Positions 9,909 through 20,634 of a DNA stretch of 64,000 nucleotides are shown in pieces. Numbering within the stretch: position 1 is the first letter of the stretch; each line of letters opens with the position of its first letter. Under the pieces are notes generated by a model. It saw nothing but the letters and a program-made list of their open reading frames with translations. It was not told the origin of the DNA and searched no databases. Source of the DNA: Malus domestica (taxonomy: Eukaryota; Streptophyta; Magnoliopsida; Rosales; Rosaceae); contig NC_091664.1 of assembly GCF_042453785.1 (NCBI RefSeq), forward strand, positions 1 to 64,000, read 5' to 3'. Position numbers and translations under genes: made by a program.

Positions 9909-12900
9909 TCATTCAAGCTCATTACCAAACAGCAGATCATTTTTCCTCAACTCAGATTTGACCCCAAACACTTCTTTCTCTGGCAGAATAACAGTCACCA
10001 CTCTTCCTCCATCACCCAACTCTTTAGCCCCAGCAGGCAGCAACAAAACAGCTCCTTCATCACCAACACCTTGTATGTTATAATGCACGCAAACCGGCTT
10101 ATGTCCCTTCACTTCCAACCCATAAAAATCGACATCTTCCCAGTTCACAAACGTCAAGTTGGCTCCATACACAACAAAATCAGCTACTCCATTCTCTTTC
10201 TCTATGGCCTCTTCGATTCGTGTTTTCTCGTTCTGGCCGGCTTGCTTGGCTAGCAAGTTTGCTAGTTCTTTCAGATCCATATCCGAAACCCTAAAATCTG
10301 CCTCGACTGTGCTTATAGTCTGACTGTTACCTTCTGTTCTATTATTTGTGTCATTTTTGCAAATTGTCACCAATTTTGGTTGTGGCCCTTCTCTAACTGT
10401 GGCTACGCATTTCCAAATTAGGGCACAAATAAGTTCAAAAATTGGAATTTGGTCACTTTGAATTGGACCTAATATCTTGACTTGCAAGTTGTTTAGCTGC
10501 GTGGCAGTTACAGTGAACGAGAATGTTTCCATCTTGCATTTATTGGGACTTATCCAATAGTCACCAACCGAGTCCACGTGTCTGATGGAGAGTGGTGGGG
10601 GTGATGGATTTTTTGCAAGTTTTTGTTGAACATTTGTGTTCGGTTTTGCATAATTTGGTAGCCTGCTGGGCTCCAGACCAGACATGACTTGCCCTAAGCC
10701 GTTGATGAAATCTGATGCTGCAAATGCATCTCCGAGGACATGAGACCAGCTGAGGCCTAGTGACATTCCCCCACATTTGAAATAAGTAACCTGCAGAAAA
10801 TAAAGCATTAATTATACCTAAAAATATTGTTTTAAAAATTTCCACCCAGCGCCGCTTAAACTCTAGAAGGTTGGTTATTGTCCCGATTAATCCCTAAGCG
10901 TTTGAATATCAAGAAAAGACGGCTAGACTTGCTTAGGTGTCCGCCTAGCCTGCCTAAGCACTTGCCTAGACTGCTTAAACCCGCTTAGGCATCTACTTAG
11001 ATCGCAACTCTCACCTAGACAGAAAATCGACAACTTTCATTTTGCATTTTATTTTTTTAATAAAATATAAGAGACTTGTTGAATCACTGATCATACACTC
11101 ATTATAGTTTGTTCCTCGTATTTTTAATATGTTCTAATACTTTATAATCTATATATTATTTTATTGTAATTTATGTATCTCAGTACAATTATGTATTTTT
11201 TTAATATAAAAAATACTTATTTATACTATATATGATAAAACTGACTTGCCTAGATCCCGTCTAACTAGCGTCCTTTCAAACCTTGCGTAGAAATACCAAA
11301 AGGTTGGTTTGTCCTTTAGCTTTTAAAAGTGTTGCATGTTAAGTCATCCTAAGCCAATCAATCAAATTTAATGCCCAATCTTAATGACTATTAGATTGGG
11401 AACATCAGCGTCTTTAGCTTTTAAGAGTGTTGTATGCCAAGTCATCTTAAGCCAATCAATCAAATTTAATGCCCAATATTAATGACCATTAGATTGGGAA
11501 TATCTGCGTCTTTTAGAACATGCCTAAAAATACCAAAAGTTAGGTGGTCCTTTAGCTATTCAGAGTATGCATATTATCACTTAGTACTATAGCATAGTAG
11601 TATTATTCTTTATTCATAAATGAGATATTTTAGGTTTGAATATCATGAGTATAGTAGTATTATTCTTTATTCAGAAATGAGAGATTTTAGATTCGAATAT
11701 CGTGAATGATGAATTCGATACTAAATTAAATTGTTCATTGTGTGAGTTAAAAATTAAAAAAAAAATTTAAAAAAAGTATGCATATTGTATGGCAAGTCAT
11801 CTTAAACGAATCAATCAAATTTAATGCCCAATATTAATGACTATTAGATTGGGAACATGACCAGTTCGCCCAGCGTGTCTTTTGGTTTTTTACTTGGTTA
11901 GAAGAGATTTTAGATTTTATCATGCAAGATTAATATAAATTGAGTATTGTTATTCATACCAAGTTTTTATACCATATTTTCATATTATGTGACATTTGAT
12001 GTGGACAGCCACATCATTTGAATTAATTAGATTTTTAAATTTAGTTCATTATTTAATAAACTAATAATTAGGAAAAACTAGTTAATTAAATGATGATTGT
12101 GGTATACGAGGAATCATTCTCCTTCATTTCCTTGGGTTTTGCAAATTTTTCAAATGATGTGGCTGTCCACATCAGATGCCACCTAAGGTTGTACAAAAAT
12201 GTGGTATAAAAATATAGTATGAATTGCATTACTCATATAAATTTGTAATGTTAAGATATAACTCATTATGTCTTGTCCTTCATGTTAAACGGCCGAAATT
12301 TTTTTCTTTTATTTTTCTCAAAATTTGTAACGAGTTTGATGTTAAGCTAAAAATAGCACGAATAATAAAACTAATCTGCTCTCAAATACTTCAATCACAA
12401 TAATCATATAGAAAAAAGGAAGTATCTTTTTTTCTCAACTTGTAACAAATTACTGCCAACTTTTTAAGGTCTGGATATTCTTTGATTTAAAAAATAAATA
12501 AAAAATTTACCTGGAAGAGAACAACTGGAGAGAAGAATAGTTCAGGGCCAATGATTTGGTTAGAAGCAAGCAGCTTCTGAAGAGAGCAGTCCATCCCTAG
12601 CCATTCATCGATGGTTTTATCACACTGCGCTTCAAGATACCTCGCACCGCAATCGTTACACTTCAGATAGGGCCGGCCGGATTCGGATCTCCGAAACCGG
12701 CCGCATGTCTGGTAGCTGACACATAACCATGTGAACATAGCTTCCTTTATGCGGTTAGTGGTCAGGCCTTGAGCCGCCTGGCTATCAAAGAAGTAAACTC
12801 CTCTAAGGTAGTGAAGCTTCATAGCCAAGTCCATGCCACTCGGGTTATGAACCACGTCCGAACCGGTAACCCTGGCTGGCCCGACCGATGAAAGCTTGAT

Positions 12901-12936
12901 GCCATAGACCAAGTTTTCTTGACTGGCTAAGACCAT
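9909..12936 (-). CDS. CER26: CER26-like protein (CER2 clade, BAHD fold), copy 1
   Basis: Exons 12511-12936 and 9909-10790 (minus) join in phase 0 at CTTCCAG/GTAAAT and TTCTGCAG/GTTACT, giving 435 residues, close to the usual CER26 length. Exon 1 carries MDLAMKLHYLRGVYFF; exon 2 opens with VTYFKCGGMSLGLSWSHVLG and has HXXXD as HVLGD at 159-163. The C-terminal DFGWG of catalytic BAHD enzymes is not seen; NWEDVDFYGLEVKGHKPV stands in that region, as is typical of the CER2 clade. Known members act in the endoplasmic reticulum with the condensing enzyme CER6 to push very-long-chain fatty acyl chains beyond C28-C30 for cuticular wax, apparently without transferase activity. That role is inferred. 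A TATA-like motif lies about 70 bp upstream. The 1,720-bp intron holds two repeat systems. Confidence 0.9.
10830..11300. repeat. CCTAGAC/CGCTTAGGC-rich interspersed repeat in intron
   Basis: GACTTGCTTAGGTGTCCGCC, CTGCCTAAGCACTTGCC and related motifs begin a segment that ends in a second CCTAGATCCCGTCTAACTAG. It is also in the paralogous intron (42070-42550), and a related end occurs near 27640-27710 (GGTGCCTAAGCGAGATCTAG). It probably is an old transposon that entered before the gene duplicated. Confidence 0.4.
11310..11870. repeat. Dispersed direct repeats in CER26-like 1 intron
   Basis: A segment of about 95 bp (AGCTTTTAAxAGTGTTG, then AAGCCAATCAATCAAATTTA and ATGACTATTAGATTGGGAA) occurs at about 11318-11410 and 11414-11510, with a partial third at 11770-11860. 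The second CER26-like intron holds only one copy (about 42590-42685). This explains much of the intron length difference. Confidence 0.7.
11944..12236. mobile_element. Miniature inverted-repeat element in CER26-like 1 intron
   Basis: The left arm (GTATTGTTATTCATACCAAG ... GATGTGGACAGCCACATCAT) is mirrored by the right arm (ATGATGTGGCTGTCCACATC ... AGTATGAATTGCATTACTC). Terminal arms are about 80 bp and imperfect. The other CER26-like intron keeps only a rearranged part at about 42706-42925. Confidence 0.65.
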
Positions 12937-13003
12937 GGTGGTAGAGAAATGAGAGGGTGTTTGAGTGTTTAGGTTGGTGCCTAAGATTATGGTGTAGTTT
13001 GTA

Positions 13004-13012
13004 AATATATAT
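13004..13012 (-). promoter_or_regulatory. Putative TATA box of CER26-like 1
   Basis: On the minus strand CATATATATTTAC lies about 70 bp before the ATG at 12936. The same motif is at the matching distance in the second copy, so the core promoter is shared. Confidence 0.45.
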
Positions 13013-13455
13013 GTGAAGGTGAGTAGTTGAGAAAGTTAAATGAGCAGTTGAGAAAGTTAATTGACCTCTATTGCAGATGAAATGTCAATTGGTTGGTTCA
13101 GAAGAAGAGAAAATTTTTAGTTGTGAGGAGAACACGGATGATACACCACATGTTTTTATGCAAGTGGTGAAAATTTTTAATTTTTAAGTTATTAGCCTTT
13201 TAACACACATAACTCACCATTTATATAGGGACACGTGATGTACCACTTCGTGTGACGGGAACACTAAAAATTCTCTACAGAAGAACAGTTAAGCGGCCTT
13301 CATTAAATTTCATCGGCCCAAACCTAGAAATAGAGCAAAAATAGTTGCCTTTTCGTGTAATAAAAATGCTATATTTAAAGGGTAATGCTTCTTATTCCAT
13401 TATCAAGTCCTTGTTCTAAGTTATGATCGCAAACCTCTAATATCACAGTACAAAA

Positions 13456-13624
13456 AGAACACTACTTGGCTGCCACAAGTTCAGCAAGTAGTGGCTCTTG
13501 CTTCTATCCAATTGTAGATAAACACGTATCCAGTCTGTGTTTACAATTTCAATTATTTTAGACACGTGTTCATTTGTAATTGAGTAGAAGCAGGAGCTAC
13601 TATTGAATAGCCAAGTAGTGTTCT
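13456..13624. mobile_element. Miniature element, AGAACACTACTTGGCT termini (copy 1)
   Basis: The termini AGAACACTACTTGGCT and AGCCAAGTAGTGTTCT are perfect 16-bp inverted repeats around a 137-bp AT-rich middle. AAAA flanks both sides, so the target duplication is uncertain. It lies about 500 bp upstream of CER26-like 1 and is also present in copy 2, so it predates the duplication. Confidence 0.75.
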
Positions 13625-15807
13625 AAAATGAACTTGTTCCATTTTGAATATTTTCTTAATAAGAAAAAAAGATCAGTATTATTTAATTCACACGTTGTTA
13701 GCGTAATGCAATCACGTTAAAGTCTACTATCTTACATTTGTAGTATAATATGATGTTTACAAGGTAAAATCCAAATTTTTTTTTAATGAAAAATGGTTTT
13801 TTATCCAAAATGGTCTTTAAGATTGACATAAGTCCTCACTTTAGTCTCTGACAGTGAAAATCGATAGACGTCGTCCCTAAGTTTGTCCATTATATGAAAA
13901 TTCTAACAATATCCTTGTTAAGTAGAGGGGTTGCTTTGATAAAACTACTCTTGAAAAGGTTGTCCCATAGTTGTTAACATGACAATTTGACGAGAATATT
14001 GATAATTTTTTTGCAGAATGATCAAAATGATTTACAATACAACAAACATAGGAACTACTTCTATCAGTTTTCATTGCCAATGACTAAAATGGTGAGTTAT
14101 ATTAATCTCAATGAATATTTTAGATAAAAGAAAAAAATAAATAAAAACTAGGAGCATGTTTAATAATTATTTAGTGTTTTTTTTAGGCTTATTGTTTGGA
14201 ATGCCTCATGAACTAATTTACAACCGTTACTTTACATTCTGAAACTCTATATTCTTTTTAGACTAGAATTTTCTTCCCTCCTCCTTTCATTCCCTTCCAT
14301 CCTCTGCTCTCACATTCTTTATTTTGTCTGTCTCTTTCTATAAAAAAAAAATTAATATAAGATGTTGACGTGGCTTAACCATGACCGTTCAAATAGAAAG
14401 AGAGAAAATTTAAAGGAAAAAAAAAGGGGAAAAAAATCCTATTCCATTCTTTTTACCTCACTAACGCCTAAACCTGCAACCATTTCTACTTGTCCTCCCT
14501 TCCATAACTCTTAATGAGGGACAAAATGACTTGTTTACTCTTAGAAGTTTTTCACATAGACAACACCTGACTAAGATGGAAGAAAGTTTGATGGACAATT
14601 CGAAAATCTAACAGCATGAGAAACTTAGCCAACTATATAAGTTCAGTGAGGTATTAGATAAAATATAAATATACTGCCAATGCCTTGCAAGTTCTAAGGA
14701 AAATTGACGAATATTACGTCTAATAAAAAAAATAAAAAAATCAGTTGAATAGGAAACAAGCATATGCATGATTGGTCATGTTATTTTTATCACCTAAATA
14801 TACAATAATTTGTACCATATGATATGGCTCATGATCTGACTCGTCTTCAATTAAAAAAAAATCCTTAATAAAAAAAAATTTGAAATTAATCCGACCCTGA
14901 TTTTTTTTGTCCTTATGTTTCTCCCATTCCTGCCTCCTCCTCCCTCTTCCGTCGCAGTAATGAGTCATGGCACCTAATTGCTTCTCACCGCTCCACTGAT
15001 TTTTCGGGGAATTTAAGGAAATTAATTAGGGTCACTTTATTCAAGTGCACCTTTTTTGAATTTATTTATTTGTGAAATGAAAGCATTGTATTCTGGTGGC
15101 CAATTCATTATGGGTGCGTTTGTTGCGCCGGACTGTCTCGGACTGGACTAGCTGCCGGGACTAAGCTGGACTGGCTTAGACTGGACTAAGCTGGACTAAC
15201 TTAGTGAAGCGTTTGGTGCAGTCTCGGACTAAGAAGCAGGATAAGAAAAACAGTACTGTTCACCAGATTTGTGTTTGCTTAGATTAGGACTACAAATTTT
15301 TGCCATTGTGTAATAGAGTAATGCTACAAATCTCATGATATGGGTTAATTGGAGCATATTTTTACCATGTATATTATGAATCTTAAAAAAAATTGACAAT
15401 TGTTTTGTTTCTATTACCTGCTAATAGAATTGGGTTTAATTTGCAAATGTAGCTTGATTTAAACTCTATCACCCAACAGAAGAAAAATAATAGTGGCCAA
15501 TACATGCAACTTCAACAAATACAAGTACATAAGATCTCCATAATTTAGAAAATCCTAGTTAACATTAGTTAACATTAGCCAAAATAGATCTCCATAATTT
15601 ACAAAATGGCTAGTTAACATAAGCCAAAATACTAGTGCAAAGCTAAGTTATAAGTCATAACATAAGATTGTATGATTAATAAAATACATCCATGTTAACG
15701 TTAATAAAATACATCCATGTTAACAATAGCCAAAATCCTCATCCGCTTGCGTTGTCGCTTAAAAGCCTTTGGACGAACACTTTCTTGAGTTCCGGTTTGA
15801 TTGCCCT

Positions 15808-17362
15808 GCACACACACACACACTGCATACATACATACACACACACTGCACACACACACACACAACATACATACATACACACACACTGCACACACACACA
15901 CACTGCATACATACTCATACTTATACACACACTGCATACATACATACTCATACTCATACACACACTGCACACACACACACTGCATACATACACTGCACAC
16001 ACACACTGCATACATACTCATACACACACTGCACACACACACACACTGCACACACACACACACACTGCATACATACCGCATACATACACACACACACACA
16101 CACTGCATACACACTCACACACACACTGCATACACACACACACTGCACACACACTGCACACTGCATACATACACACACTGCATACATACTGCATACATAC
16201 ACACACACACTGCACACACACACACACTGCATACACACACACACTGCACACACACTCACACTCACACACATTCACACTCACACTTACACTCACACTCACA
16301 CACTGCACACAGTCACACACACACACACACACACACGGGGACAGAGTGCAACACACTCTTACCCTCACACACACACTCTGTTTTTATACTCACACACACA
16401 CACACACACACACACTGCATACATACTCACACACACACACACTGCACACACACATACACACTGCACACACACACACTGCATACACACACACACTGCACAC
16501 ACACTCACACTCACACACACTCACACTCACACTTACACTCACACTCACACACACTCACACTCACACTTACACTCACACTCACACACTGCACACAGTCACA
16601 CACACACACACACGGGGACAGAGTGCAACACACTCTTACCCTCACACACACACTCTGTTTTTATACTCACACACACACACACACACTGCATACATACTCA
16701 CACACACATTGCACACACACACACACTGCACACACACACACTGCCTACATACACACACTGCATACATACTGCATACATACACACACACACACACACACTG
16801 CATACATACTTACACACACACTGCACACACACACACTGCATACATACACACACTGCATACATACTGCATACACGCACACACACACACACACACTGCACAC
16901 ACACACACACACTGCACACACACACACTGCATACATACACACACACACACACACTGCATACATACACACACACACACACTGCATACACACTCACACACAC
17001 ACTGCACACACACACACACTGCACACACACTGCACACTGCACACACACTGCACACTGCATACATACACACACTGCATACATACTGCATACATACATACAC
17101 ACACACACTGCATACACACACACACTGCACACACACACACACTGCACACACACTGCACACTGCACACACACACACACTGCACACTGCACACTGCACACAC
17201 ACACACACACACTGCATACATACACACACACACACACACTGCACACACACACACACACTGCATACATACACACACACTGCACACACACACACACACACAC
17301 TGCACACACACACACACACTGCATACATACACACACACTGCACACACACACACACACTGCAT

Positions 17363-17393
<31 letters not shown>

Positions 17394-17891
17394 GCATACA
17401 CACACACACACACACACACTGCACACACACACACACTGCATACATACTGCATACACACACACACACACACACACTGCATACACACACACACACACACACA
17501 CACTGCATACATACATACACACACACACACTGCACACACACACACTGCATACACACACACTGCATACACACACTACATACATACACACACACACACACTG
17601 CATACATACACACACACACATTGCATACACACACACACACATTGCACACACACACACACACTACATACATACACACACACACACACTGCATACATACACA
17701 CACACACACATTGCATACACACACACACATTGCACACACACACACACTACATACATACACACACACACACTGCATACAAACACACACACACACACACATT
17801 GCATACACACACACACACACTGCATACACACACACACACACACATTGCATACACACACACACACATTGCATACACACACACACACACACAC

Positions 17892-17936
<45 letters not shown>

Positions 17937-17982
17937 TACATACATACACACACACACTGCATACATACACACACACACACAT
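15808..17982. repeat. 2.2-kb (CA)n / TGCATACATACA compound array
   Basis: The segment is almost pure CA on the plus strand, interrupted at irregular spacing by TGCA and TGCATACATACA. Because the repeat period is even and stop codons are absent from most CA frames, very long open frames (over 700 codons of Thr-His-type repeats) appear on both strands; these are artefacts. Within it, two longer copies of a non-CA block are listed separately. Confidence 0.95.
16255..16690. repeat. Two copies of a compound block inside the CA array
   Basis: A block containing CACTTACACTCACACTCAC, CACGGGGACAGAGTGCAACA and CTCTGTTTTTATACTCACA occurs at about 16255-16410 and again at about 16502-16690. These unique-sequence islands show that the array grew partly by duplicating units of about 250 bp, not only by strand slippage. 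Confidence 0.75.
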
Positions 17983-18654
17983 TACTGTAAATTCAAAAGA
18001 ACCAGAGTAAGAGTGAGAGACAGAGAGAGAGAGGGTTACTTTGACTGGGATCGAACAGGGGAGGAGGAGGGGCGATTTGGTTGGAGTGTTCCTGAGAGGT
18101 CGCCTGAGAAGAAGGTGGAGGAGCAGGGCGAGCAGGATCTGCAATTTGACCCTAAAAATCAAAACTCTAATTTGTTCAACTACAGAGGTATATTATTGAA
18201 AATTTCTCAAACCCAAAACAATTAAATCAAATAAAGCTTAGTAATATCACGATCTGCAAAACAAATTGAAGAAATAAATCAAAGATTCGAAGTTTACCAG
18301 GCAAGAGGAGCAGATAAGGGCGAGCAAGATGCAGATGAAGGCAAGCAAGACGCAGAGATGAGGGTGAAGAGGACGAGGATGAGGGAGCAAGGCAAGCAGG
18401 GAGCGATGGCGACAACTCTCTCTCTCGCAGGATGAGCGAGGTTTTCTCTCGCGGAAGGTCTTGCGAGTCCGGCCGAATTTGGGGTTCTCGGCTAAGAACT
18501 CCTAGCGAACCCATTAATCCGAGCGAGTCCCATTTAATCCCATTAAACCTAATCCTGGTGCAGAACAAACAAGGGACTACAATCTAGTCCAATCCAGTCC
18601 CCCCTAATCCGGTCAAACAAACGGGTCCTATGTGACTTATTAATCCAAGTCTCC

Positions 18655-18850
18655 ACCCTCGGAAAGGGATCCTCTCTGGATCCCTTCCATCTGAGCCTCA
18701 TGACCCATAAATCCAGGCTATTGAAATTTGATCAAATGACTACAAATAGGAAGCCCCATTAAAAGTTATAATAATTTTAGCCGTTGGATCAAATTTCAAG
18801 AGTCTAGAGTGTGTGGTCATGAGGCTCAGGTGGAGGATCCCTTCCCTCCA
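18655..18850. mobile_element. Foldback miniature element, GGATCAAAT family
   Basis: CGGAAAGGGATCCTCTCTGG and GAGCCTCATGACC on the left are mirrored by GGTCATGAGGCTCAGG and GGAGGATCCCTTCC on the right, around the core AAATTTGATCAAATG / TTGGATCAAATTTC. The same insertion is in block A copy 2 (45670-45882), so it entered before that duplication. Confidence 0.7.
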
Positions 18851-19460
18851 CCCTCCACCAAAAACATGAAACCAATACAAATATGGAAACACTGAATGGG
18901 GAAGAACAATAATGAGAGGCCAAACGAATTATGCAACTACTTTCCCCTTTCCTCCTATCTTAATTTATGTAAATAGGAGCTGCTCTATGTTACAAATCAA
19001 AATTGAGGTGGAGTTCCAAATATACCACATCTAGTTTTCTCAAATGCTCAATTAGGATGAGCTTCTTAACTCCTAACCAAATGACAACAAAAAATGCACA
19101 AGCCTTATATATCTCTCCCTCCCTTTTGTACGCAAACCATTTCACTTGGTCGCGTTTATGAAACTTTCCGTTTTGAATGAATTAGCCGTTGGGGAAAACC
19201 ACCCGTTGAATCCAAATAGCGAGCCCGTCCCCGAGTATGCCATTACGTGTTGAGTGTGTCCCCGTGACGTGTGACGACATTCGTGTTTGGGACGTGTTGA
19301 GTCATGATCACTGCAACAGTGCTGATCACATGAATGCAGCTTAAAAACTCAAAAACTGTCGAAGGTGCCCGGACGCCTTTGTAGCTTTTGCTCTAGTGTG
19401 GTCCTATCAAGGGTTTGCCCACACCACAGTTACGAGGTGAAGTGTGCCCATTTGAGTTGT

Positions 19461-19919
19461 TCAATATGGAATGACATACGGCAGGGCATGAACGTCAGCG
19501 GACTCTATCCACAGAACCTCTGACCATACCTCAGGTGTCTACTCAAATCCTGAAGATTCCACCTTGGGTTTCTTTGATTGGGCATCACTGCACCCAAACA
19601 ACCAATCTTGATCGTCATGATCAGGCAGTCCAACTTCGGAACCAAATAAACATGACTTAGATATCTGGAATCCGGATGGGGTGGTCTCATGCATGCTTCA
19701 GCAACAGGAACAACCTGTGTTGCTGTAGATGTTGGCTTTGCAGTGGAGACAGCCAATGACGGAGCTTCAACAATGCCATTTATCTTTCGGGTCCCTATCT
19801 TTCTCCTTATCCTTCTTCTTGTCTTTCTTTTCCCGATGCTTTCCTTCACTTTTATCTTTACTCTCTCTCTTCTCTTTGTCCTTCTTTTCCTTTTTATGCT
19901 TCTTTTCTCTGTGCTTCTC
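19461..19919 (-). pseudogene. Truncated copy of the lysine-rich protein gene
   Basis: Bases 19461-19785 match the 3' part of exon 3 of the intact gene at 54541. Compared with that gene, 5 bases are missing after 19627 (CTTCG in GGCACTTCGTCC), which shifts the frame. At 19785 the sequence jumps from CATTTATCTT straight to the start of exon 2, deleting the equivalent of about 54871-56211 (1.34 kb). Bases 19786-19919 keep the Lys/Glu-rich start of exon 2 and its TACAG acceptor. The start-codon exon is absent. It cannot make the family protein. Confidence 0.85.
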
Positions 19920-20631
19920 CTGTAATTATTGACAAGTTATAAAAGAATAACTGGTAAGGATATATAATCAAGGTAAACATATCTACTGATTTAATAGATA
20001 TAAATAAATAAAGAGGCTTCAGGGAATCCATACTGATTAAAGAGATAATAAGGACTGACTTGCGAGAAATGCCACAGAAAACAACCAAATCTAAACCTGA
20101 GTGAATTCTTTCAGTCTTTGGACAATATACTACTGATGTCTACTGATATGTCCACCGTCCAAACGTACCCCATACTGATAAATATCCTTGCTTTCCTTTT
20201 CAAAAGATCCCAAAAACCAGAAAAGAACAAAGGATAACAAATGTTCACTGTTTTCAAATAGTTTTGGCACTTAAACTATCAAATACATAGTTTTTGAAGA
20301 AATAATACATTCTGTGAATAGTACACGAAAAGTGAAATAAACCTACCATCACTCGCTTGAAAAAAACAAAAACCAACCTTATTTTATACATAACCGGAAG
20401 GGGAAAGTTAAAAAAAAACATCTTTTAGGTAATAGAAATTACAATTAAATGACATGTACAAAGCAGTGTCACTACTGCATCGGAAGCGCAAAATTGTACT
20501 ATGCCAACAACCACCACCCACCAAGTCATTGCAACGTGAGAAACCACCATAAGATTGTTTCCTCACAAATAAAATTTCAGAACTTAAGTAGGAGAAGAGA
20601 ATACTAGCAAGACAGACAGTCAAGTACAAAG

Positions 20632-20634
20632 TAA
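20632..20634. repeat. Left target-site duplication TAA of CACTA element
   Basis: TAA here and at 23589-23591 flank the element. The unoccupied paralogous site at 57236-57238 has a single TAA in CAAAGTAAGAACTTC. Confidence 0.9.

Larger units (their letters stand above)
9482..15111. repeat. Duplicated block D, copy 1 (holds CER26-like 1)
   Basis: This block matches 40786-45638 from GGTAGGACATAATTxxTTTT through the CER26-like gene to the ATTCATTAT before the insertion at 15112. Differences are mostly small indels, plus intron rearrangements and about 240 bp around 13070-13270 absent from copy 2. A partial third copy lies at 46957-53045. Bases 13626-15111 hold no gene in any copy. Confidence 0.85.
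15112..18628. mobile_element. TIR element carrying a giant CA array
   Basis: The paralogous empty site at about 45638 reads ATTCATTATGTGACTTA. Here ATTCATTAT is followed by GGGTGCGTTTGTTGCGCCGG, and after ACAAACGGGTCC the sequence resumes as TATGTGACTTA, so TAT is duplicated. The ends are imperfect inverted repeats (GGGTGCGTTTGTT against GGACCCGTTTGTT) with GGACTGGACTAG-type subterminal motifs. No transposase is visible, so it is a non-autonomous element. The termini resemble PIF/Harbinger-type ends, but the TAT duplication is not the classical TTA/TAA. About 2.2 of its 3.5 kb is simple repeat; bases 18000-18480 are more GC-rich with no recognised gene. Confidence 0.75.

Noticed and set aside
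10071-10253. Plus-strand frame opposite CER26-like exon 2 (also 41097-41474)
   Set aside because: It is the antisense shadow of a well-supported exon and has no family resemblance.
15692-18225. Open frames of 450 to over 800 codons with Thr/His/Tyr or Cys/Val repeats on both strands
   Set aside because: They arise because CA/TG repeats lack stop codons in several frames. The same interval is open in many frames at once and has no protein-like composition.
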